Source: Methanobacteriota archaeon
GTDB lineage: Archaea > Thermoplasmatota > Poseidoniia > Poseidoniales > Poseidoniaceae
Reading direction: 5' to 3'
Length of the DNA: 45,314 nt
Assembly: GCA_004195635.1 (NCBI GenBank)
Contig: PSPT01000024.1
Location: 1 to 45,314, forward strand
The notes beneath the pieces were generated by a model, which was not told the origin of the DNA, did no database searches, and saw only the letters and a program-made list of their open reading frames with translations. Shown here piece after piece: positions 25,225 to 34,029 of the stretch (the stretch's first letter is position 1; each line of letters starts with the position of its first letter). A program made the translations under genes and the position numbers.

Positions 25225-28200
25225 TCAATTCCAGCCATATTCTGTGTCTTCGGAAGAATACCAATTACCATCTTGTCCAAGACGCCACCAATAACCCTCG
25301 TCATTCTTTTTCCACCAATGTCCATTATCATCCTGCATCCAATTCGGGTCATTAAGGTCAACTTGGTCGGGAATGTGTGATTGTTCAGCTGCTTTTGAAT
25401 ATGGGTCGGAGGAGGGGGTCGATTGCGCAGGCGTAGAAATATCGCTTGAGGAAAGGAGGGCGGCGGCAGAGGTGGCACTTGGCAATTCATCTGCATATAT
25501 TTGCGAATAATCTTTGGATCTTGGGTCTGCGGAAGAAACTGCAGGAGAGGTAGGTGGATTTTCGCGATCATAAGATTCATCTTCTTCTTCATCCCAATAC
25601 TCATCGCCCCAGTCACTTTCGCGGCGCGAACCGACATCCTTCAGCCACATTAACACAACAACCAAAAGGGCAAATACTAATGCGGCGAATGCAGCCAGAA
25701 TTAGTGGATCAACACTTCCCAATGCACCTCCTGCAAAACTTTCCTCGGTTGCTTTCTTAACATCAAGTTCATCACCATCTGTCATATATTCACCATTAAT
25801 ACTCACTTCAACCCACTGGATTCCGATTCGGGTAGGACGCCAATCAATAATCAATTCTTCAAAGGAACCAGCAGGGGCAATAACTGAAGTTGATTGTAAG
25901 GTTGTTCTTTCGCCATTCAAGTCAATCGCTTCAACAAGCACATTTGCTTCCCCGTCTGCAGAACCAACATTATTGATTTGAATGCTTACGGTCATCGATT
26001 GGTCAACTTCAAGGCTTTGCTTTGAGTATTCAATGTCACTTGGAGAAACAAGCCATTGGGCTAATTTTTGCTCAATTTGCCAAGTATGGAAGGGTGAGTC
26101 TGCTGAATTAAAGGAATTGGAGGAAATTATTGCATTGCCCGCTGCATCTTGCCCAGTTATCCAAATATGAAGAAATAATTCATCTTTAAATGCAATCATT
26201 TCTATGCCGCTCAAAATATCAACTTGGGCAGTTGAAGAAATACGAAGGCTCGAAAGTACGCCACTCGAAATTATTAGTGGACTTGAACCATCTGCAACCA
26301 TAATTCCCTTTGAACTCTCACCCTCTGTAATCATCCATTGAAGCATTATACTATCTGGGTCTATTTCTTGAGTCTCAGAAATTCTAACATCAAAATCTAA
26401 TTCGGATAAATCCGTAATTTGTAATATTTGTCCTGAACGTGGAGCAACGACTTCAACCGGAGATGGGCCTTCGCCATCAACAACTATCCAATACAAAGCA
26501 GTTGAACGGTCGGTAACATCATCTCCTTGCATTGGAATTGTCCCCAGTTTCCAAGATAGAGGGTGGTTTCCGCTTTCCATTGGAGCCTCAATTAATGCAT
26601 TAAAGGTACCATTGTAGGCCATAACCGCGTGAACATTGCCATCAAGGCTGAATTCGACTTCTAAGTCGTCATGGGGAAATTGCCCTGATTCAGCAAATGT
26701 GACGAGCCCCTGTAAACCAAGTTCAGAGCCAGGTGATGCCCATGCGCCTTCGGTTGTAGGTTGCCCATCGCCAACCCAAAGAGACATACTGGAGAGGGGT
26801 ATATGCAAGTCAGTTGACCATTTCCAGCGCAGGTGAGGTAGGGTGAGGTAGGTTGATTGGCGGGCGCGGTCAAATAACTCAACAGTTGGTTCGCGACTTA
26901 ATTCGCCTTCAGGAATTAACTCCCAGTTTATTATGAAAGTAATTTCGAGTTGAAGGTCGGAAATGTATGGCCCGATTGGACCGGTTTGTGCCCGCATATT
27001 ACAATTGCTAATTTGGAATTTATCTGAAGTGATGTGACAGCGATTGTCGCTTGCTTTCCAAATGATTTCAAACTTTTCGGATTGTGAATTTGATGCTAAT
27101 TCAACATACATTTCATCAACATCTGAAAAGCCATTTGGTTCGGAGAACGGAATGATGATTTCATATGAATTACCAGGGTGTAACCACGGCGTAGTATCTC
27201 CATTTACAGTAGCATTCTCTCCCGATATTACCGGTGCTTCATCTATAGCCAATTGATACATGAATAGATGGTCATCAACTGCAGGGCCACCTGAATCACC
27301 AAGTGGATTCCCAGCGGGATCTGCTCCGACAAGATAGCCAGCAACTTTATCTCCAGGCGCACCTGCATGGTCGTCATAAGTAAAAGTGTAATTACCCTGA
27401 GCCATACTGAGATTTGAAGGAGGAGTCAATTGGAAGGGCTTGTATTCCTCTTCGCTGGGCCAGCCATCAAAATTGTAATCGTTTACCCATTCACGCCAAA
27501 GCATTACTGTCATCTCCGCAGGCAATACTGGGCGATCATAAATCTCAAATTTCAATAATTGATTTGAATTATGACTTCGGTGGTCGTAATGTTCAAGATT
27601 TGCATTGATTAAGAGTGGAGATAGACTATCGGTTTGGAAAGTCCTTTCGGTAACAATTGATGTCATGTCCCATCCGCCGCGTAAAGGTACTAATTCGAGC
27701 CGGTAAGTCATGTCGGTAGTTCCAAGGGGCACTTGGAAAGTATGGTTGAAAAGACCCATGTGTATGTTAGTAGTATTGTATATTTCAATATCGTTTTGAT
27801 AAAGTTCAACTCTAACATCTCCGCTTCTTGGGGCAAGACTAGAGTCTGCATTTTGAAAACCAATATTCGCCATAACTGTTATGTTTTTACCTCCGCGCAA
27901 AAATGGTGTGGAAGGTGGAATAATGCTTCCAAAGTCATTTAATACATTCCAATCGGTAAATAATGGGTCATTCTCAAGCCCTTGAATCACACCGCCACCA
28001 AAACTTGCTACTTGTGAAATTGAGCGCCTACCATCTACAAGAACTACTCTTACGCGGATTTCAAGGTTCTCCTCATCATCCCACATTGGCTCAAATTGGA
28101 AGCGGATTGTGCTATTTACATGGGTATTATTTGCAACAACGGAATGACTATCTGTTGGATGGAAGCGAACTAAATCAGTATCAAATTTACCGACAGGAGC

Positions 28201-30519
28201 GGCCCCATCTACTGGGAATGTCCATGAAGTATGATTGTTTAATCCAATCACATCAAATTGTACACTGGCAGGGACTCCGACTGAAGATTCATGCCATGAA
28301 GTCAACTCCAACCATTGCCAAGAAGGGGCGAGAGTATTGGTTTGGTTTACCAAAGAGGCACCTGTTGTCTGTAATCCTGAAATGCTAGAAACATGTGTAA
28401 TTGTAGCCTCAACTGAAGCAATCAAATCCATACCGAAAGGCATCGGAACAATTCGCTTACCGTTTTGCACGGAAGAATCGGGAATTACATCATTTACTGC
28501 CAAAACTAAATCTGACCAAGCATTGAAGGATAGGTTAGTCTGTGAATGATAAGGAGCAGAAATACCACTTAATTGCAATGTACAAGATTCACAATACAAA
28601 TCAATTTCTACTTCGACAAAACTAAGGTCTCCAACTGTATGAACTGTACCGGCTACCGACAAATTTTGATTCAAGGCAAATAATTCTTGGCTGGGTAAAG
28701 ATAAGTCAGAGATTCCGCTAAGCGCAGGAATTGAACCATTGGCTATCAGCGCTGAACCAATTCTTATCGCCCAAGTGGTATTTGTTCCAATCCCCCCATA
28801 AAGCGAGGTGAGTGACCAACGTAGGTCATCAATTCCTGCAGCAGGCAGCCACATTGTAACTGTATTTGGCCCTTGGCCGGAAGTCATGGAAAAAGATGCT
28901 GCTGGATTGCCATTTGCAAGCCGGTCTTGCCAGCCCCAAGGGCCGATTGCCGCATCCAATAATCCCCATTCATTACTTGAATCGCGGCCAATGTCAATGC
29001 GCGGATGAAGTGGTAAATTGCCTGGGATGATTTCAAATTCTGCTTCAGACATTGTCCAAGACCCAGTTCCGACCCAATGAAATCTAACCTTGTGAACCGC
29101 ATCGACGAAATTAGTAAGTGTATTTGTTGAAATGGTTGTCCAATTTCCGTCATCAACTTGTATTTGCAAATAGCCTGAACCCGATACTGTGAAATCGGTC
29201 ATTATTCGAGCGATTGGGCGAATTGAGGTATATTGAGGTGAGGTTAAATTACCATTTCCTGACAATTGCCCATTTGAAGCAGTGACGGGGCCTTCGGTTG
29301 TCCAGCCGAGTAAGGTTGGGTTCACATCAAATCTCTCAATCACTTTACCTCCAATATAGATGCCGTTAAGCGTTGGAGTTCCACCATTACCTGCTGCCAT
29401 TGACACCGCAATTTTTAGTTTCGGATGGCCTTGCCAATTAATTGTCCCAAGGTCAACTACCTTGTCAGTTCTATCTTCAAAACCGGATATTGGAGACATT
29501 GTTGCTGCATCGAGTAATGTCCATTCAAACTGTGAAGAACCGGGTGTGTCAACATCAAAGGAAAGCATACTGTAAGGTCCAGGTTCAAGAGCAAAGTCTG
29601 TAGCACTATCCCACCCGAAAGAAGGTGATGTCCAATTTCCTTCGCCACCTGGCTGGGTTAAAGAAACATCATCAAAAAACCAATAATCACAACAGGTTCC
29701 AGAACCGTAATTCTGCCTAAATCGCAAGGCGAAGTTACTGTGGAATGCTGTGCTTGGAAGCGATATGGAAAAGGTTCCAGCGGCACAACCACCGCAATAA
29801 GGAGAACCCATGTGGCTCTTTATTGAAGTCCAAGAACCAGATGAAGTACGGATTTCAAGATACATGTTTTCACCGCTATCAGGCTCCTCACCACAACCGC
29901 TATAGCCCGACCGCAGCCAATAATTTATCTCACCTTGACTAAGGCCAGATAAATCAACAATTGGTGATTGCCACCAAGTATTCGCTCCCCGCGTATTTAG
30001 AGAATGACCCGATGAACCATTTCGGCCACAAGATAAACTATTGATCATCGAATATGAGGAAGAGGACCTTGTCCAACCTGTGGGCACCTGACCGTTATTA
30101 TTGAGGTCCCATGTTTGGTCCGCTCCGGCAAGAGTAAGTCCTGTCGAGTTGTAATTGATTGACTGAGATACTGCTCCGCTATGATTCCAAATTGAAATAT
30201 CAGTCCATTCCAATAGTTCATCACGAGCCAAAGCCCGAGGCTTTATCTGTAGCCCAACATCGGTTAGTGCTTCACCAGCTGGCACTTCAAGACGCAAATT
30301 ACTGGAAAAACCATTTGGGTATGTGCCAATATTGAGAATTTGAGTTTGATTCTCTGCAGTAAATGAAGGAGAGGGGCTTTCTTCATCTAATTCGCCGTAT
30401 GAAGAAGATGAGAAAAGGGAGAAGTCGGTGCTATTGGGAAATAGTGGCGCTACGCTGACTAAAAGTAAAATGGCTACGAGGAAGAAAGCCCGTAAGTGAC
30501 TACGCGACGGCTCGGCCAT
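25225..30519 (-). CDS. Giant surface protein with W-rich cytoplasmic tail
   Basis: About 1764 aa. Residues ~8-32 (HLRAFFLVAILLLVSVAPLF) form a signal peptide. A long extracellular region of beta domains follows. One, about residues 150-295, has Cys pairs and phrases such as WWQSPIVDLSGLSQGEINYWLRS and DYWFFDDVSLTQPGG, like a MAM/jelly-roll module. Further Ig-like units continue to ~1590, with the final unit (QSMTVSIQINNVGSADGEANVLVEA) of CARDB type. A membrane helix (about 1600-1625, LILAAFAALVFALLVVVLMW) leads to a ~135-residue cytoplasmic tail, acidic then tryptophan-rich at the end (NWMQDDNGHWWKKNDEGYWW and so on). I chose ATG 30519 over GTG 30528. There is no SD, so the message is probably leaderless. 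Binding partner unknown; likely adhesion or polymer binding. Confidence 0.85.
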   Translation of the reverse strand: MAEPSRSHLRAFFLVAILLLVSVAPLFPNSTDFSLFSSSSYGELDEESPSPSFTAENQTQILNIGTYPNGFSSNLRLEVPAGEALTDVGLQIKPRALARDELLEWTDISIWNHSGAVSQSINYNSTGLTLAGADQTWDLNNNGQVPTGWTRSSSSYSMINSLSCGRNGSSGHSLNTRGANTWWQSPIVDLSGLSQGEINYWLRSGYSGCGEEPDSGENMYLEIRTSSGSWTSIKSHMGSPYCGGCAAGTFSISLPSTAFHSNFALRFRQNYGSGTCCDYWFFDDVSLTQPGGEGNWTSPSFGWDSATDFALEPGPYSMLSFDVDTPGSSQFEWTLLDAATMSPISGFEDRTDKVVDLGTINWQGHPKLKIAVSMAAGNGGTPTLNGIYIGGKVIERFDVNPTLLGWTTEGPVTASNGQLSGNGNLTSPQYTSIRPIARIMTDFTVSGSGYLQIQVDDGNWTTISTNTLTNFVDAVHKVRFHWVGTGSWTMSEAEFEIIPGNLPLHPRIDIGRDSSNEWGLLDAAIGPWGWQDRLANGNPAASFSMTSGQGPNTVTMWLPAAGIDDLRWSLTSLYGGIGTNTTWAIRIGSALIANGSIPALSGISDLSLPSQELFALNQNLSVAGTVHTVGDLSFVEVEIDLYCESCTLQLSGISAPYHSQTNLSFNAWSDLVLAVNDVIPDSSVQNGKRIVPMPFGMDLIASVEATITHVSSISGLQTTGASLVNQTNTLAPSWQWLELTSWHESSVGVPASVQFDVIGLNNHTSWTFPVDGAAPVGKFDTDLVRFHPTDSHSVVANNTHVNSTIRFQFEPMWDDEENLEIRVRVVLVDGRRSISQVASFGGGVIQGLENDPLFTDWNVLNDFGSIIPPSTPFLRGGKNITVMANIGFQNADSSLAPRSGDVRVELYQNDIEIYNTTNIHMGLFNHTFQVPLGTTDMTYRLELVPLRGGWDMTSIVTERTFQTDSLSPLLINANLEHYDHRSHNSNQLLKFEIYDRPVLPAEMTVMLWREWVNDYNFDGWPSEEEYKPFQLTPPSNLSMAQGNYTFTYDDHAGAPGDKVAGYLVGADPAGNPLGDSGGPAVDDHLFMYQLAIDEAPVISGENATVNGDTTPWLHPGNSYEIIIPFSEPNGFSDVDEMYVELASNSQSEKFEIIWKASDNRCHITSDKFQISNCNMRAQTGPIGPYISDLQLEITFIINWELIPEGELSREPTVELFDRARQSTYLTLPHLRWKWSTDLHIPLSSMSLWVGDGQPTTEGAWASPGSELGLQGLVTFAESGQFPHDDLEVEFSLDGNVHAVMAYNGTFNALIEAPMESGNHPLSWKLGTIPMQGDDVTDRSTALYWIVVDGEGPSPVEVVAPRSGQILQITDLSELDFDVRISETQEIDPDSIMLQWMITEGESSKGIMVADGSSPLIISSGVLSSLRISSTAQVDILSGIEMIAFKDELFLHIWITGQDAAGNAIISSNSFNSADSPFHTWQIEQKLAQWLVSPSDIEYSKQSLEVDQSMTVSIQINNVGSADGEANVLVEAIDLNGERTTLQSTSVIAPAGSFEELIIDWRPTRIGIQWVEVSINGEYMTDGDELDVKKATEESFAGGALGSVDPLILAAFAALVFALLVVVLMWLKDVGSRRESDWGDEYWDEEEDESYDRENPPTSPAVSSADPRSKDYSQIYADELPSATSAAALLSSSDISTPAQSTPSSDPYSKAAEQSHIPDQVDLNDPNWMQDDNGHWWKKNDEGYWWRLGQDGNWYSSEDTEYGWN

Positions 30520-30540
30520 GCTATGCACACAATGTCTTTG

Positions 30541-30555
30541 TTGATAAAATAATGG
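30541..30555 (-). promoter_or_regulatory. A/T-rich TATA-like element for the giant surface-protein gene
   Basis: Minus-strand ATTATTTTATCAA lies ~25-35 bases before ATG 30519, the spacing expected for a leaderless archaeal transcript. Sequence match to a TATA box is only moderate. Confidence 0.35.
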
Positions 30556-30578
30556 CGACAGTGGTTTTTCAGAGGCCC

Positions 30579-30594
30579 CAACCCTTTAGGGTTG
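30579..30594. promoter_or_regulatory. 7-bp inverted repeat in the ileS divergent region
   Basis: CAACCCT-TT-AGGGTTG, a perfect inverted repeat with a two-base centre between the divergent surface-protein and ileS genes. Its size and position fit a dimeric regulator's operator or a small leader hairpin; no factor can be named. Confidence 0.35.
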
Positions 30595-30647
30595 TTTGAA
30601 TTATTGCGGTGGTAGGTTTCAAGAGATATTGGCCGGTCGGATGCTCC

Positions 30648-33600
30648 ATGGCAGTACCTAAGCCGGCCGGCGAATACAATCCGGTTGATTTGGAAAAGGC
30701 GACTTTGAGTCGTTGGGCAGACGAGAAAACTTTTGCTCGCTCAGTTGAAATTAGACAGGATGGGCCACAATTTGTTTTCTTAGAAGGACCTCCTACTGCA
30801 AACGGCAAACCCGGCATTCACCATGTTGTAGCAAGAACCTACAAGGATTTGGTTTGCCGTTGGAAGACCATGGAAGGCAATTTCGTAAAGCGAAAAGGCG
30901 GATGGGATACACATGGATTGCCAGTGGAAATTGAAGTGCAAAAGCGTCTCAATCTAATGTCAAAAGAATCCATTGAAGAATTTGGCATGGCAGAGTTTAA
31001 CCAAGAATGCAGGAACTCAGTTTGGACCTATGAGAAAGCATGGCGAGAAATGACTGAAAGAATGGCATATTGGGTTGACCTTGACAACCCCTATGTTACC
31101 CTCAACAATAATTACGTTGAGTCAGCATGGTGGGCCCTAAAACAGATGTATGATAATGGTCTCCTCTTTAGAGGTCACAAAGTTCTGCCATATTGCCCTC
31201 AAACCGGCACCAGTTATTCAAGCCACGAAGTCGCATTAGGCTACAAAGAAGTGGAGGAACCATCGGTTTATATCAAATTTAGATTATCAGGAGAAGGCGC
31301 TCAACGCTTCAACGATGCGAGTGTCTTAGCCTGGACCACAACACCTTGGACTCTACCTGGGAATGTTGGTTTGGCCGTTGGCCCAGAGGTAACCTACATC
31401 CGTGGAAAAGTCGTTCAAGAAGCGGGAGGAAATTGGCAAGGAAGAGGCGGAGCCGAAGTCGGTGAAGAAGTAATCTTGGCAAAGGAACTATTCAAGGAAG
31501 TTATTCGCCACCAAGTGGAAGTAATAGAAGAATTCAGTGGGAGTGAACTTGTTGGACTTTCCTACCACCCCCTATTCCCTGATGCAGTGCAAAGAGGCGA
31601 TAGTGAAAGCGCATGGACCATCCTTGCAGCAGATTGGGTAACCACAACTGATGGAACAGGAGTCGTTCATACCGCAGTTATGTATGGTGAAGATGACTAT
31701 AATTTAGGAATGGAAGTTGGACTTCCGGCCCAACATACAGTGAACATGGAAGGCAATTTCATCAACGGAACTCATCCCGAATTAGATGGCAAGTATGTCA
31801 AGGATTGTGATGACCAGATATTGCAAATCCTAAGTGCTGAAAATCTCCTTTACAGAGAGAAGGCATACAAACACGAATATCCGCATTGTTGGCGTACTGA
31901 CCACCCCTTGCTTTACTATGCGATGGATTCTTGGTTTGTCAAAATGACCTCTATCAAAGATCGTCTCCTTGAGTTCAATGACCAAGTAGAATGGGCACCC
32001 GAGTGGGTTGGAGAAGGACGCTTTGGAGAATGGTTGAGGAATGTCAAAGATTGGGCTATTTCACGTGAGAGATATTGGGGAACCCCTCTCCCTGTGTGGA
32101 GGACAGAAGATGGGGAAATGAAGTGTATTGGTTCCATTGCAGAATTGCAACAGGAAGTTGCTAAGGCCGTTGCGGCAGGCATAGAGAACCCTGAATGCCC
32201 AGATGATGTTGACCTCCATCGGCCTATTGTCGATGGCTTTACCTTAGTCAGCGATGATGGAAAACCAATGCAAAGAGAACCATTTGTCATGGATTGTTGG
32301 TTTGATAGCGGTTGCGCATCATTTGCTCAATGGCATCACCCATTTGCTGGGCCTGAAATCTTTGAGTCACAATTTCCAATTGATTACATTTGCGAAGGAG
32401 TTGACCAAACTCGCGGTTGGTTTTACACCTTATTAGCGGTAAGTGCAAGCGTCTTTGATAGTCTTTGTTACAAGCGTTGCTTGAGCCTTGGATTGATTTT
32501 GGATGCAAATGGCAAAAAGATGAGTAAATCTAAAGGCAATATTGTTGACCCGTGGGATCACTTTAATCGCGAAGGTGCAGATGCAACTCGTTGGTATATG
32601 GTCACAGCAGGCGCTCCTTGGAATCCACTAAAATTTGACCCGAATGGGGTGCGAGAAACCTACGGTAAATTATTCCTCACCCTGTGGAATGTTTACAAAT
32701 TCCATGCAGATTATGCTGCGCTTGACGGCTTTGAGCCGAGTGAAAAACCAATGCCTGTGGAGAATAGAACTCCTCTTGACCGCTGGATTTTGTCAAGGCT
32801 TCATAGCGTTACTCTATCCTATCATAGCCAATTCGTAAGTTGGGATTTCCACAAAGCCGGTAGAGATTTAGAGGACTTTGTCGTCAATGACCTTTCAAAC
32901 TGGTATGTAAGAAGGAGTCGAAGAAGACTTTGGGACGAGAGTGCAAATGACGATAAGCGAGCATGTCAGCATACTTTGCACGAGGTACTAATTACAATTG
33001 CAAAATTGATGGCCCCAATTTCCCCTTTCATGGTTGATGAGATTTACACCAATTTAGCCGGTGAATCGGTACATTTGGCTGATTGGCCGGTCGTTAGCAT
33101 GGACGGTGGCGAGGCTGGAAAATCCGGCGAAGGCGACTTGGACGGCAAGATAATCGCCACTAATCAGCCCCACCTCCCACCGTTGGATGTTGGACTAGAA
33201 GCAAGAATGGCATTAGCAAGACAATTGGCCGAATCAGGACGCAAGATTCGTGTTGAAGCAAAGCGTAGGCAGAGACTCCCTTGTGCTGAAGGCTGGATTG
33301 TTGGCGGACCTGATCTGACTGAATTCCATGATTTGTTGGCTGAAGAATTGAATGTGGAAGTGATTTCAACTGAAAGCGACTTAGACCGCTTCCAAAAGAT
33401 AGAAATTCAACCTAATCGCCGAGAAATCGGAAAGAAGTGCCGGGCAGATTTACCCAAAGTTCTTGCTGAATTAGCAGATATTGAGGACCATGAGGTTGCA
33501 CTTGCAGATATTGAGGCTGGAAGATTAGTATTAGCAGGCTATCCAATTGAACTTAATGATATTGAAGTGCGACGACTTGAGAAGGAAGGATATGCCGCAG

Positions 33601-33938
33601 CAACTCTTGAAGTAGGCAGTGATGAAGCGAAAATAGATGTCAGTTTGGTATTGGACATGAGTCAGAATGCCAATTTGCTTTCAAAGGGAATGGCGAGAGA
33701 AGTAGTTAGAAGAGTTCAGCAAAAGCGCAAAGAGTTGGACCTTGAAATTGAGGATACTATCAAACTTCAAGTCTGGCTTCCACCAGCAGCCCCTGAAATA
33801 CTTGCAACAGATTGGGCTTGGTTGAAGAATGAAACTAGGGCTGGAGAAGCATCAATGACTTTGGCTGATGCACCACTGGGTGTTGACGAGTTTTCCGTTG
33901 ATGACTTAATTATCAAATACCAAGTTTCATCCGAGTGA
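30648..33938 (+). CDS. ileS: Isoleucyl-tRNA synthetase (type 2, bacterial-like signature)
   Basis: 1096 aa class I synthetase that charges tRNA-Ile. The ATP-site signature is ANGKPGIHHVVARTYKD (residues ~51-67), the PGIHH form found in many Bacteroidetes and spirochaete-like IleRS rather than the PHYGH form of most archaea. The WDTHGLPVEIEVQKRL segment, the editing-domain features (LAWTTTPWTLPGN) and the late KMSKSKGN at about residue 622 are all present. So is the anticodon-binding region (TPLDRWILSRLHSVT). I prefer ATG 30648, where MAVPKPAGEYN resembles family starts; a GTG at 30609 would add 13 residues. The C-terminal LARQLAESGRKIRVEAKRRQRLP portion is that of the long type 2 enzymes. It appears to be an acquired or anciently shared bacterial-type gene. 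Confidence 0.95.
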   Translation: MAVPKPAGEYNPVDLEKATLSRWADEKTFARSVEIRQDGPQFVFLEGPPTANGKPGIHHVVARTYKDLVCRWKTMEGNFVKRKGGWDTHGLPVEIEVQKRLNLMSKESIEEFGMAEFNQECRNSVWTYEKAWREMTERMAYWVDLDNPYVTLNNNYVESAWWALKQMYDNGLLFRGHKVLPYCPQTGTSYSSHEVALGYKEVEEPSVYIKFRLSGEGAQRFNDASVLAWTTTPWTLPGNVGLAVGPEVTYIRGKVVQEAGGNWQGRGGAEVGEEVILAKELFKEVIRHQVEVIEEFSGSELVGLSYHPLFPDAVQRGDSESAWTILAADWVTTTDGTGVVHTAVMYGEDDYNLGMEVGLPAQHTVNMEGNFINGTHPELDGKYVKDCDDQILQILSAENLLYREKAYKHEYPHCWRTDHPLLYYAMDSWFVKMTSIKDRLLEFNDQVEWAPEWVGEGRFGEWLRNVKDWAISRERYWGTPLPVWRTEDGEMKCIGSIAELQQEVAKAVAAGIENPECPDDVDLHRPIVDGFTLVSDDGKPMQREPFVMDCWFDSGCASFAQWHHPFAGPEIFESQFPIDYICEGVDQTRGWFYTLLAVSASVFDSLCYKRCLSLGLILDANGKKMSKSKGNIVDPWDHFNREGADATRWYMVTAGAPWNPLKFDPNGVRETYGKLFLTLWNVYKFHADYAALDGFEPSEKPMPVENRTPLDRWILSRLHSVTLSYHSQFVSWDFHKAGRDLEDFVVNDLSNWYVRRSRRRLWDESANDDKRACQHTLHEVLITIAKLMAPISPFMVDEIYTNLAGESVHLADWPVVSMDGGEAGKSGEGDLDGKIIATNQPHLPPLDVGLEARMALARQLAESGRKIRVEAKRRQRLPCAEGWIVGGPDLTEFHDLLAEELNVEVISTESDLDRFQKIEIQPNRREIGKKCRADLPKVLAELADIEDHEVALADIEAGRLVLAGYPIELNDIEVRRLEKEGYAAATLEVGSDEAKIDVSLVLDMSQNANLLSKGMAREVVRRVQQKRKELDLEIEDTIKLQVWLPPAAPEILATDWAWLKNETRAGEASMTLADAPLGVDEFSVDDLIIKYQVSSE

Positions 33939-33983
33939 GAATTTTCAAATTATCACGATACAAGATATAATAATTGAAATCAA

Positions 33984-33996
33984 TATATTATATGAA
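33984..33996 (+). promoter_or_regulatory. TATA-like element for the secreted cyclophilin gene
   Basis: TATATTATATGA lies ~35-45 bases before ATG 34030 in a strongly A/T-rich 91-base gap. Initiation ~25 bases downstream would leave a short leader. Based on composition and distance. Confidence 0.45.
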
Positions 33997-34029
33997 TAAC
34001 TTCAAAAGGAATAGAAGATAGCCATATTC

